Part shown: one piece after another, positions 1 through 7,730 of the stretch
How positions within the stretch are numbered: position 1 is the first letter of the stretch
How the letters are laid out: each line of letters opens with the position of its first letter
NCBI RefSeq assembly: GCF_013403245.1
Contig: NZ_JACBNQ010000029.1
Coordinates: forward strand, 1-38,324
Direction: 5' to 3'
DNA from: Sedimentibacter hydroxybenzoicus DSM 7310
Lineage (GTDB): Bacteria; Bacillota; Clostridia; Tissierellales; Sedimentibacteraceae
Length of the DNA: 38,324 bases
Program-made: the position numbers and the translations under genes
Notes under the pieces: generated by a model
Databases searched by the model: none
Told to the model about the DNA's origin: nothing
The model's input: the letters and a program-made list of their open reading frames with translations, nothing else

Positions 1-67
1 GTAATTCTTTGCGATTTTCTAGGTGCTTTTGGTCTCTTTCTTTTGACCTTGTTTTTCATAGACTACT

Positions 68-322
68 TTACACTATCAAAACTTTCATTTTTACCGGTCT
101 TACCGGAGCCCTGAAGCTTGAAGTTTTCACATCTTCTATCTTAATGCTTAATTCCTTTGCAAGAATCTTTTCTACAGTTTTTCTGCATGTGCGCCCCTGA
201 CATAAACCCATTCCTGCACGAGTAAATTTTTTCACTTCATCAACAGTAGTTGCGCCATCTTCTATGGCTTTTAAAATTTCTTCTTCTGTTATTTCCTCGC
301 ATCTGCAAATTATTTTACTCAT
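68..322 (-). CDS. BFD-type [2Fe-2S] small protein
   Basis: 84-residue protein with the Cys pattern of bacterioferritin-associated-ferredoxin (BFD) domains: CRCEE near the N-terminus and CQGRTC about 35 residues later, which would hold one [2Fe-2S] cluster. The C-terminal tail (FRAPVRPVKMKVLIV) resembles that of the small subunits of three-component amino-acid dehydrogenases (HcnA/OoxA-like), which pass electrons from a DAO-family flavoprotein. A DAO-family enzyme lies three genes upstream in the same operon, which fits. It is the last complete gene on this side. The remaining 67 bases to the window edge carry no convincing start, so I cannot say whether the expected NAD/FAD subunit follows. 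Family call good, partner inferred. Confidence 0.85.
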   Translation of the reverse strand: MSKIICRCEEITEEEILKAIEDGATTVDEVKKFTRAGMGLCQGRTCRKTVEKILAKELSIKIEDVKTSSFRAPVRPVKMKVLIV

Positions 323-344
323 CGAGCCACTTCCTTATTGATAA

Positions 345-1079
345 TTATTTATCTCTGCTGCTATACTTGTGCCAATATGTCAATACATCCTCCATAAGAT
401 TATCCATATGCTCTGCCATTAATCTCTCCGCTTCATTCTCATTATTGTTTTTTATAGCGTTGTAAATTTTCTCGTGGGAGGAAGTGTAAGGAGAATTAAT
501 CTGTCTTCTTAAATTTTCGAAAAGCTTTGATTGCTGTTTAAACGTGGCAATTATATTGTACATTGCTTCTAAAATTGAATTTCCCGATGCTTTTGCTATT
601 GTTCTGTGAAATTCAAGGTCCTCGTCTGCTATACTGTCACCACTTTTTGCTCTTTCATTCTGCCTCTCTACAATTTTTTTTAATTTATTTAAATCCTCCT
701 TAGATATATATCTGGTTGCAAGCCTCGTAGTTTCCCTTTCAATGGCTTTTCTCGCCTGAATAACCATAATAAAGTTTTCTAAGACCTCTGTAGATATTAT
801 CTTATCTAATTTTTCCTGATGATAATTAATAATATTGATTGTTTCGGCTTTTTTTAATGCAAGCTGACCTTCTGTCGTAATTATTCTTCCTTCGTTCTTA
901 TACTTTTCCAAAAAGTCGCTGCTTTCTAATTTAGATAAAATCCTGCCGACAGTTGCAGTGCTGACCTCAATATTTCTTTCTCTTAATATATTTTCAATAG
1001 CCCAGGTACCGATAGGTTTGTTTTCTTCTTCTATAATTTTCAATACTTCAATTTCTATCAAGTCAAGGATTTGCCTCAT
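345..1079 (-). CDS. FCD-domain transcriptional regulator with atypical winged helix
   Basis: 244 residues. The C-terminal two thirds (about 95-235) is an FCD ligand-binding domain of the FadR/GntR type, with the metal-binding pattern D-x2-FH (DLEFHRTIAKASGN), SSHEKIYNAI and AEHMDNL. The N-terminal 75 residues form a winged helix, but it does not look like the usual GntR one. It resembles the NrpR/RNase-R type winged helix (TWAIENILRERNIEVSTATV, then GRILSKLESSDFLEK). Such proteins normally sense an organic acid or amino acid and control the genes beside them. It sits inside the operon between the symporter and the BFD gene, 22 nt from the latter, so it probably regulates this operon. Start is ATG with AGAGGTG upstream. 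Confidence 0.8.
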   Translation of the reverse strand: MRQILDLIEIEVLKIIEEENKPIGTWAIENILRERNIEVSTATVGRILSKLESSDFLEKYKNEGRIITTEGQLALKKAETINIINYHQEKLDKIISTEVLENFIMVIQARKAIERETTRLATRYISKEDLNKLKKIVERQNERAKSGDSIADEDLEFHRTIAKASGNSILEAMYNIIATFKQQSKLFENLRRQINSPYTSSHEKIYNAIKNNNENEAERLMAEHMDNLMEDVLTYWHKYSSRDK

Positions 1080-1177
1080 AATTACACCTCTTTAGTGATT
1101 AATAATATGCCCTATTATCTCATAAGGAACGTGTTATTACAACAGCAAACCCCTAAACATTTCATATTTTTTACAAT

Positions 1178-2608
1178 TTATACAGCTTCTTCACTTTTCT
1201 TCTTAGTTGCCAATGAAACTACCACAAGCAATATGGATGCCACAGCAAGTGCTATCAGAACCTTGTTTGCCCCAAGTGCATTTATTTGACTTAATACGGC
1301 ACCTGCAACTATACTGACTCTTGCACCCCAAGGAGTAACCTTGCTGTTTTTCTTGCCTGCTTCATGTGCTTCTGGGCTTTCCTTCCACAACAAACCTATT
1401 ACAAGCAAAGGTACCAGTCCGGCACCTGCCATTGAGTATGCCTTTGCGAACAAATCTAAAATTGAGCTTGCATAAATTGCACCTAGTGCCGCAAATACTC
1501 CTATAATCGCCGTAAGCCATTTAGCATACTTAACCAATTGAGCATCTGTCGCATCCGGCTTGAAAGGTTTAATTAAGTCATTCGTAATTAATACGGAGGC
1601 AGAGTTTAAGTTTGAATCTGCTGAAGACATACCTGCCGCTAAAACGAGTGCAAATATCATACCTGCAATTGCCACAGGTACTTTATTCATCATAAACCAT
1701 GCCATTGCATCCCCGGGTGCCAGATCCTGATTAATAGTGTAAATAATCATACCGACAAATGCTGTCAGCATAACAGCTAATATTGCAATAATACCGCTGT
1801 AAAGCAATCCGTTTTTTGCTGTCTTAGGATTATTTGCAGAAAAACACCTCTGCCAGTAAATCTGAGCAACCAATATACCTATTGTGCCTGTTACTATCAT
1901 GTTAATTATCCTCATAGGATCAGAAATACCGAATTCCCACATTTCCGCTTTGCCCAATGCTTCTAATCTGATGCCTATTTCTCCGACTGAAAAGTTAACT
2001 TCTTTAAATGCATAAATGTAAAATATGGTACCGAATATCACTACGAGTACACCTTGTAATAAGTCAGTCCATACAACAGAGTATATACCGCCCAGCGTAG
2101 TATAAATAATAAACACCGTCGAGAATAAAAGTATAATCGGTAGCGGGTCAACTCCGGTAACAACACTGAATATGCTTCCTAACGCTTTACCCTGTCCGCC
2201 AACCCATGCAATCATAATTGATGATGCCAATACACCTGCCAATGCTCTTGTTGTTTTATCCTTGGTGATTAAGTCATCTAACAATTCAGGAAACGTGTTG
2301 TAAGTAAATTTACCTGCAAACCCGGCTATGAATAAAGCAAATATAATTTTTGAACCTTGTTCTCCAAGAATAAATGCCATCCATGATAACCCGACACTAT
2401 ATCCGTTGCCGGCATGACCTACAAAATTACCTACACCCATTATTGTTGCAAACTGTGTGAAGAAAATAAGGTACATCGGGAAAGACTTTCCACCGATAGC
2501 ATAGTTTGAAAAACTAAGTTCTGCCTGACCTTTAAATTTTAGAGATATCCACATGAATGCACCGCACATTACAAAAGTAATAATCCAAATAGCAATTCCT
2601 AAACTCAT
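1178..2608 (-). CDS. Sodium:solute symporter (SSS family)
   Basis: 476-residue integral membrane protein with about 13 hydrophobic segments and the SSS-family core: GGKSFPMYLIFFTQFATIMG near TM2, a GIYSVVWTDLLQG block in the middle, and AAGMSSADSNLNSAS, the conserved motif around the Na+/substrate site. This family takes up proline, pantothenate, sugars and similar solutes with Na+. The substrate cannot be read from sequence. Its operon (amino-acid flavoprotein, aspartate-pathway enzymes) suggests an amino acid or related compound. Good GGAGGA ribosome binding site. A hairpin lies between this gene and the upstream oxidoreductase. Confidence 0.88.
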   Translation of the reverse strand: MSLGIAIWIITFVMCGAFMWISLKFKGQAELSFSNYAIGGKSFPMYLIFFTQFATIMGVGNFVGHAGNGYSVGLSWMAFILGEQGSKIIFALFIAGFAGKFTYNTFPELLDDLITKDKTTRALAGVLASSIMIAWVGGQGKALGSIFSVVTGVDPLPIILLFSTVFIIYTTLGGIYSVVWTDLLQGVLVVIFGTIFYIYAFKEVNFSVGEIGIRLEALGKAEMWEFGISDPMRIINMIVTGTIGILVAQIYWQRCFSANNPKTAKNGLLYSGIIAILAVMLTAFVGMIIYTINQDLAPGDAMAWFMMNKVPVAIAGMIFALVLAAGMSSADSNLNSASVLITNDLIKPFKPDATDAQLVKYAKWLTAIIGVFAALGAIYASSILDLFAKAYSMAGAGLVPLLVIGLLWKESPEAHEAGKKNSKVTPWGARVSIVAGAVLSQINALGANKVLIALAVASILLVVVSLATKKKSEEAV

Positions 2609-2637
2609 AATATCCTCCTTTTTTTATTTGACAGGCT

Positions 2638-2659
2638 GCTGAAAAGGTTCTTTTTCAGC
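2638..2659 (-). other. Intergenic hairpin in operon
   Basis: Perfect 8-bp inverted repeat (GCTGAAAA / TTTTCAGC, 6-nt loop) between the oxidoreductase stop and the symporter ribosome binding site. No U-run follows directly on the minus strand, so it is more likely an mRNA processing or stability element, or a remnant of a dispersed repeat, than a strong terminator. Confidence 0.45.
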
Positions 2660-2669
2660 GACCTGAGAT

Positions 2670-3830
2670 TTAATTAAATCTCTCGAAACTGAGTTCATCT
2701 ACATCAATTGCAGCTTTTTCTCTGCAAATCATTTGGGAAATAAGTTTACCGGTTATAGGTGCCATTGCTATACCATCGCCTTCATGCCCTGAGGCAATGT
2801 AATAACCTTCATGTCCTTTCACTTCAGATATAATCGGTTTACCATCTTCACATGCCGGTCTGAAGCCGGCAAAGGTCCTTATAATATGTACATTTTTAAA
2901 TATGGGGAAAAAGTCCACTGCCTGATTTACTAAAATTTCAATTACTTCCGTATCGGTACCCTTATTATAATTGCCCTTTTCTCTTGTGCTTCCTATTAAA
3001 TAGTTTCCACTGCTTGCCTGCGAGCACGAAAGTCCGATACCAAGCTCCTTGTATCTTTCACTGTAGTTAACAAGCTCCGGATTTAATTTTGAAATTATAT
3101 AATCAGCACTCCATATATTTTCTTTTCCAAGCTGAGGAATACTTTCCGTAATAATAATCTGACCTTTTTTTGATGTTATGGGGATATCTATTCCTATTAG
3201 TTTTCCAACCTCTCCACTCCATGCCCCGGCTGCATTGATAATATTTTCGGTTTCAAACTCTAAATCGTTTTCCAGTTTTACAACCCAATAGCTTGATTTC
3301 TTTTTCAGCTCTGTTGCATAAGTTCTTTTATAAACGTCCATTCCGGCTTTTAATGTTTTAGATAAAAACGCTCTCATTACATATAGAGGATATACCTGCG
3401 AATCCTCTGTACCATGTGTGGAAGCAATAATGCCATCCTTAACATACGGATGATACCTTTTAACGTCTTTCTTATCCAACAGCTCAATATTAAGTCCATA
3501 ATTTTTTTGTTGCCTTACGTAGTTCTCCATAAAAGACATATGATCTTCGTTATCAATTAGGATCATTCCGCCTCTGCTGTGAAATCCTATATCATAATCC
3601 AAATCTTTTGATAAGCCCTTGTATAGATTTAAGCTTTCTATAGCAAGCTCCAGATTCTTGCCTGGTTTCTTTGACTGCAATAATATCATGTCATCGCAAG
3701 CACCGGATGAACCGTCTCCTATTTGATTCTTTTCTACTAAAGCAACCTTTTTATTTTTAAGCGATAAATAATAAGCACATGATAACCCTATAATCCCACC
3801 GCCTAATATAACTACGTCATACGTCTTCAT
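2670..3830 (-). CDS. FAD-dependent oxidoreductase, DAO family (D-amino-acid dehydrogenase-like)
   Basis: 386 residues with an N-terminal Rossmann FAD site (VVILGGGIIGLSCAYYLS, then an acidic residue after the second strand, ALVEK), a second FAD-contact block NAAGAWSGEVG near residue 200, and the C-terminal FAD signature GYYIASGHEGDGIAMAP. This is the architecture of glycine oxidase, sarcosine oxidase beta and D-amino-acid/D-hydroxyproline dehydrogenase beta subunits. These oxidise an amino acid to the imino acid. An anaerobe would not use oxygen, and the BFD protein at the end of the operon is the likely electron acceptor. It starts 13 nt after the aspartokinase stop, so the two are co-transcribed. 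The exact substrate is unknown. Confidence 0.83.
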   Translation of the reverse strand: MKTYDVVILGGGIIGLSCAYYLSLKNKKVALVEKNQIGDGSSGACDDMILLQSKKPGKNLELAIESLNLYKGLSKDLDYDIGFHSRGGMILIDNEDHMSFMENYVRQQKNYGLNIELLDKKDVKRYHPYVKDGIIASTHGTEDSQVYPLYVMRAFLSKTLKAGMDVYKRTYATELKKKSSYWVVKLENDLEFETENIINAAGAWSGEVGKLIGIDIPITSKKGQIIITESIPQLGKENIWSADYIISKLNPELVNYSERYKELGIGLSCSQASSGNYLIGSTREKGNYNKGTDTEVIEILVNQAVDFFPIFKNVHIIRTFAGFRPACEDGKPIISEVKGHEGYYIASGHEGDGIAMAPITGKLISQMICREKAAIDVDELSFERFN

Positions 3831-3843
3831 GCCGGTCCTCCAC

Positions 3844-4902
3844 TTAAATACTATAATCTAACAGTTGATTAAGCTGCTTCACTACGTAGGAATGCATCAA
3901 TTTGACTGCCTCTGAATATTGCTTGTTATCAATTACAAAAGTAATATACTTGTCATGAACTGACAGTCTGTATACATTAATTTTTCTCTCTGTTAATTTA
4001 TTTCTCAGCTCTTCTACAAATTCGGGATAATTTAAAAAATTACTTCCTATCAAGCTGATTTCACAAGCTTCCGCATTTTCAGTTCCACTCGCATAATTTA
4101 CATTTCTTATGCCCGCAATACCGGTTAAGTTCAAAATATCTCTGAACTCCTCTTTATCTGCACCTATCAAGGTGCCGGGATGGTCGCTGAATGTAGATTT
4201 AACGTATAATTTAATTTCAGGGTTAGTCATTGCCACCTCAACTGCTCTCGGGTGTATCACCTTAGCTCCCATATTAGCTAAATTACAGCAGTCCTCATAG
4301 CTTATTTCATCTAATAAAATCGCATCCTTGACTATTCTTGGATCTGCTGTCATAATACCTTCCACATCCGTAAAAATGTCAATTTCCTCCGCTGCCACAG
4401 AAACTCCTAAAGCGCAGGCAGTCGTATCGCTGCCTCCTCTTCCCAAGCTTGTTGTATCTCCTCTTTCTGATATACCTTGACCTCCGCCTACAACTACTGT
4501 GTATCCATCTCTTAATAATGAAATTATATTTTCATTTTCAATTCTTATTATTTTTGCATCCGTATAATTATCATCTGTTATTATACCTGCCTGAGCTCCT
4601 GTTAAATAAACCGATTTATATCCTCTTTTTTGCAGATTGGAGGTAATAACAGTACCTGATATATTTTCTCCGCAGCTGAAAATAACATCTAATTCTCTTT
4701 TACTTACCGAAGGGTATTCATTTTTCAGAAGATTTAAAAGCGTGTCAGTAGCATAGGGGTCACCATTCCTCCCCATCGCCGATACAACAACGATTAGTGA
4801 ATAGCCATTATTAATAGCATCATCAATTTTTTTATAGACGTATTTTCTTGAATCTTTAGTAGCTACAGATGTACCACCGAATTTTTGCACCAATATGCGC
4901 AT
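3844..4902 (-). CDS. Aspartokinase
   Basis: Catalyses ATP-dependent phosphorylation of L-aspartate, the first step to lysine, threonine and methionine. The N-terminal motif VQKFGGTSVA and the SAMGRNGDPYATD, GGGQGIS and GRGGSDTTA blocks are the kinase core; the last about 80 residues form tandem ACT domains (GIAGIRNVNYASG, then EISLIGSNFLNYPEF). At 352 residues it is shorter than most aspartokinases (about 400) and resembles the DapG-like class. I choose the ATG at 4902, 4 nt after GGAGGT, over an in-frame TTG at 4914 that lies inside the ribosome binding site. It begins 21 nt after asd ends, so the two are transcribed together. Unusually they share an operon with an amino-acid-oxidising flavoprotein. 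Confidence 0.9.
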   Translation of the reverse strand: MRILVQKFGGTSVATKDSRKYVYKKIDDAINNGYSLIVVVSAMGRNGDPYATDTLLNLLKNEYPSVSKRELDVIFSCGENISGTVITSNLQKRGYKSVYLTGAQAGIITDDNYTDAKIIRIENENIISLLRDGYTVVVGGGQGISERGDTTSLGRGGSDTTACALGVSVAAEEIDIFTDVEGIMTADPRIVKDAILLDEISYEDCCNLANMGAKVIHPRAVEVAMTNPEIKLYVKSTFSDHPGTLIGADKEEFRDILNLTGIAGIRNVNYASGTENAEACEISLIGSNFLNYPEFVEELRNKLTERKINVYRLSVHDKYITFVIDNKQYSEAVKLMHSYVVKQLNQLLDYSI

Positions 4903-4923
4903 AGATACCTCCAACGGTCTTCT

Positions 4924-5946
4924 TTACAAAGTTTTAACCAATAACTCAGCTATTTGAACAGCATTTGTCGCCGCACCTTTTCTTACCTGGTCTCCACAGC
5001 ACCATAGGTTTATTGAATTGTTTTTACTGAAATCCTTTCGTATTCTGCCCACATATATTAAATCCTGCCCTGCCGTATCTATCGGCATCGGATATAAGTT
5101 ATTTTTAGGATCATCCACCAACCTAACGCCTTGAGCTTTAGAAAGCAGCCCTCTTACTTCTTCAACACTTATAGGTTTCTCTGTCTCTAATGTTATGGAC
5201 TCAGAATGACTTCTGAATACAGGAACCCTTGCGCACGTACATGAAATTTCGATGTTGTTATCATGAAGTATTTTTCTGCCCTCATTGTACATTTTCATTT
5301 CTTCTTTTGTATAACCGTTCTCTTCAAAACTGTCTATGTGAGGTATTATATTAAATGCTATTTCATGTTGAAATACCCTGCTTGTTGTCTCTCTGTCGCT
5401 TAAAACATCCTCAGTTTGCCTTTTTAACTCATCTATACCGAGTACTCCTGCACCTGATACTGCCTGATAAGTAGAAACAACCATCCTCTTTATGCCTGCA
5501 TGCTTGTAAATTTCATTTACTGCCACTAACCCGATTATTGTAGAACAATTTGGATTGGCTATTATCCCTTTATGCAATTCGATATCATCCGGGTTAATCT
5601 CAGGTATTACTAAGGGTACATCATCATTTAATCTGAAAGCGCTGCTGTTATCTATTGCAACAGAACCGCTTGCTATAATATGCGGCATAAATTTTTTACT
5701 TATATCACCTTCAACAGCAACCATCGTAATATCTACATTTTCAAATGAGCTTTCAACAGCTTCTTCAACTATATATTTTTTTCCTTTAAAAACGTATTCC
5801 TTTCCTGCATCACTGATATGAGCCAACAATTTTAAATCTTCTATCTCAAAGTTTCTTTCTTCCATTACTTCAAGCATTTGTATTCCTACGGCACCCGTGG
5901 CACCAAGAATTGCTATTATCGGTTTTCTTATTTTTTTGTTCTCCAA
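4924..5946 (-). CDS. asd: Aspartate-semialdehyde dehydrogenase
   Basis: 340 residues. Reduces aspartyl phosphate to aspartate semialdehyde with NADPH. Visible are the nucleotide-binding start AILGATGAVGIQML, the SAFR and PEINPDDI blocks, the catalytic cysteine region IIANPNCSTI, the TYQAVSGAG motif and CARVPVFRSHSES. The start codon is TTG at 5946, seven bases after AGGAGG; no ATG is better placed. First gene of a six-gene minus-strand operon, with a consensus promoter about 45 nt upstream. Confidence 0.93.
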   Translation of the reverse strand: MENKKIRKPIIAILGATGAVGIQMLEVMEERNFEIEDLKLLAHISDAGKEYVFKGKKYIVEEAVESSFENVDITMVAVEGDISKKFMPHIIASGSVAIDNSSAFRLNDDVPLVIPEINPDDIELHKGIIANPNCSTIIGLVAVNEIYKHAGIKRMVVSTYQAVSGAGVLGIDELKRQTEDVLSDRETTSRVFQHEIAFNIIPHIDSFEENGYTKEEMKMYNEGRKILHDNNIEISCTCARVPVFRSHSESITLETEKPISVEEVRGLLSKAQGVRLVDDPKNNLYPMPIDTAGQDLIYVGRIRKDFSKNNSINLWCCGDQVRKGAATNAVQIAELLVKTL

Positions 5947-5963
5947 GACGAACCCTCCTACTC

Positions 5964-6015
5964 ATCAATTGATTAGTTATATACAAATTATATAATGAGG
6001 TATTCGATATGTCAA
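5964..6015 (-). promoter_or_regulatory. Promoter of the asd operon
   Basis: On the minus strand TTGACA (6010-6015) and TATAAT (5987-5992) are separated by exactly 17 nt, a perfect consensus promoter. Just downstream, near the expected start site, is the palindrome ATCAATTGAT (5964-5973), whose flank CTAATCAA repeats the half-site of the inverted repeat at 6058-6076. This makes it a plausible operator. Confidence 0.75.
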
Positions 6016-6057
6016 GCTAAAATATCGTTTTCTTTATATGTTATATTTTCGACATTG

Positions 6058-6076
6058 CTAATCACGACATGATTAG
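6058..6076. promoter_or_regulatory. Inverted repeat upstream of asd promoter
   Basis: Perfect 7-bp arms CTAATCA / TGATTAG with a 5-nt spacer, about 45 bp upstream of the -35 box. The half-site CTAATCA recurs at the start site of the same promoter. A candidate site for the FCD regulator encoded in this operon; that link is inference. Confidence 0.5.
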
Positions 6077-6160
6077 TTAATTTTCTACATAATACTAATG
6101 TTATGCTTTATATGGCTGAAAAAGAACTTACTCACCTAAGCGACAGTTGGTTTTCTTAAC

Positions 6161-6184
6161 AAAAAAAGGTGTTTAATAAACACC
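6161..6184 (-). terminator. Terminator of the aminotransferase gene
   Basis: Minus-strand hairpin with arms GGTGTTTA / TAAACACC followed by seven T residues (7 A on the plus strand at 6161-6167). It separates the aminotransferase transcript from the asd operon. Confidence 0.8.
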
Positions 6185-6215
6185 CCAGATTGATGATAAT
6201 CATTTTAACAAATAT

Positions 6216-6244
6216 GAGATTTTTCGCTATCGCTCAGTATGACG
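6216..6244 (-). repeat. Dispersed repeat, copy 1
   Basis: This 29-nt stretch, read on the minus strand, matches 25 of 29 positions of 10787-10815. Both copies contain CTGAGCGATA and end in ATCTC. It lies between the aminotransferase stop and its terminator. A short intergenic repeat of unknown role. Confidence 0.65.
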
Positions 6245-6260
6245 CAAATGTAGTTTTTTC

Positions 6261-7451
6261 TTATTTCAATTTTCTTAATCCCTCTTCCATTCTATCCATA
6301 CCTTCCCTTATGTTTTCTATGGAGTTGGAATAGGATATTCTTATACTGTCCTTAGCGAAAAATGCATCTCCCGTTACTACGGCTATTTTACTTTCACTCA
6401 ACAGGTAATCACACATATCCATTGGATTATTTATACTAAAGCCATTATAACTTTTTCCGTAAAATTTATTTACTTTTATCATTACATAAAAAGCGCCCTT
6501 TGGCATTACACAATTGATTACCTCTATTCTATTTAATCTTTCTACTATGAATTTTCTTCTTTTATCAAATTCTCTTCTCATTTCCTCAACAAATTTTTCA
6601 GAATTTGAAAGCGCTTCAATTGAAGCATATTGTGCAGGTGAATTAGGACTGGTGGTCGTGTGTCCCTGATAGTCACTCATGGCCTTAATAACGTGTGTTG
6701 GTCCTACGGCATAACCAATCCTCCATCCGGTCATGGCGTATGATTTAGATACACCGTTGACGGTTATTGTTTTCTCCTTTATTGACCGTGATATAGAAGC
6801 AGTACAGCAGTTTGATTCACCGTCATATATCAATTTTTCATATATTTCATCGGATATAATATAAAAGTTATTTACAACTGCCAGATTACCCAGTTTTTCC
6901 AATCTATCTCTTTTATAAACCGCACCTGTGGGATTGTTTGGAGAATTTATTAAAATTGCCTTTGTTTTATTCGTTATCTTGTCTTTAATTTTATCAACAT
7001 CTAAATCATATCCCGTATTTTCGTCCATTTCAATCAATACCGGTATACCGCCCGTTAGTTTAATCATTTCTATGTAGCTGATCCAGCAAGGGGTCGGAAC
7101 TATCACTTCATCTCCCGGATTGATTATTGCCATAAGTGCATTTGTAAGAGATTGCTTTGCTCCGGCTGAAACAATTACGTCCTTTATGGTATAATCCAAA
7201 TTGTAATCCTTTTTAAATTTTCTGCATATTTCTTCTCTTAGCTCAATCGAACCTGATGCGGGAGTATATTTTGTATATCCTAATCTATATGCTTCTTCCG
7301 CCTTTTTAATAATATTGTCCGGTGTATTGAAATCCGGTTCTCCAATATTAAATCCGATTACATTGATTCCTTGTTTTTTTAATTGCGCTATCTTCTCAGA
7401 CTGAGCCAATGTAACTGATGGTACCATTTCTTGAACTCTTTTACTTATCAT
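6261..7451 (-). CDS. PLP-dependent aminotransferase, class I (AspC-like)
   Basis: 396 residues with the fold-type I aminotransferase landmarks: NIGEPDFNTPDNI near the N-terminus, the PLP-contact blocks SAGAKQSL and NSPNNPTGAVYKRD, SDEIYEKL with the conserved Asp/Tyr pair, and the Schiff-base lysine in VNGVSKSYAMTGWRIGYA. This subgroup usually transfers the amino group between aspartate (or another amino acid) and 2-oxoglutarate, which fits with the aspartate-pathway operon downstream. I choose ATG at 7451, preceded by GAGGTG, over the in-frame ATG at 7463 that lies within that ribosome binding site. It has its own terminator, so it is a separate transcript. Substrate not proven. Confidence 0.88.
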   Translation of the reverse strand: MISKRVQEMVPSVTLAQSEKIAQLKKQGINVIGFNIGEPDFNTPDNIIKKAEEAYRLGYTKYTPASGSIELREEICRKFKKDYNLDYTIKDVIVSAGAKQSLTNALMAIINPGDEVIVPTPCWISYIEMIKLTGGIPVLIEMDENTGYDLDVDKIKDKITNKTKAILINSPNNPTGAVYKRDRLEKLGNLAVVNNFYIISDEIYEKLIYDGESNCCTASISRSIKEKTITVNGVSKSYAMTGWRIGYAVGPTHVIKAMSDYQGHTTTSPNSPAQYASIEALSNSEKFVEEMRREFDKRRKFIVERLNRIEVINCVMPKGAFYVMIKVNKFYGKSYNGFSINNPMDMCDYLLSESKIAVVTGDAFFAKDSIRISYSNSIENIREGMDRMEEGLRKLK

Positions 7452-7480
7452 GGCGCACCTCATATAAAATTTTTTTAATT

Positions 7481-7543
7481 ATATCATATCTGAGCCGAGT
7501 GCAGCGCAAGCTCGCTTGCATTGCCGAGGCGATGGTATGATAT
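7481..7543. repeat. 63-bp GC-rich palindromic element
   Basis: Imperfect palindrome centred at 7512: outer arms ATATCATA / TATGATAT (7481-7488, 7536-7543) and inner arms GCAAGC / GCTTGC (7506-7511, 7514-7519). It is much more GC-rich than its surroundings, has no ORF and lies just upstream of the aminotransferase start. Looks like a small REP/MITE-like insertion or a structured leader. Confidence 0.55.
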
Positions 7544-7626
7544 ATGTATTATATCATGCAGTATACCACAATAATATGAGAATACAATTTATTTTATTAA
7601 ATTTCGAATCAACATTAAACAATAAT

Positions 7627-7658
7627 AAAAAAGCTATGCTAATCCCTTAGCATAGCTT
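7627..7658 (-). terminator. Terminator of the feo operon
   Basis: Perfect 12-bp stem (AAGCTATGCTAA / TTAGCATAGCTT, 4-nt loop) followed on the minus strand by a T-run, about 75 nt after the feoB stop. Confidence 0.85.
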
Positions 7659-7730
7659 AAATTATTGAAAAATCCCGTGTATGTCACACAAAAATATTTA
7701 CTCCCTACGGTCGTATATTTTCAGCACCCT

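Noticed and set aside
1-67. Possible start of a further minus-strand gene (ATG near 57)
   Set aside because: No ribosome binding site, and the 19 visible codons encode only a Lys/Arg-rich string; too little to support.
6194-6208. Fur-box-like sequence TGATAATCATTTTAA
   Set aside because: Two mismatches to the 7-1-7 consensus and located after a stop codon and before a terminator, not at a promoter.
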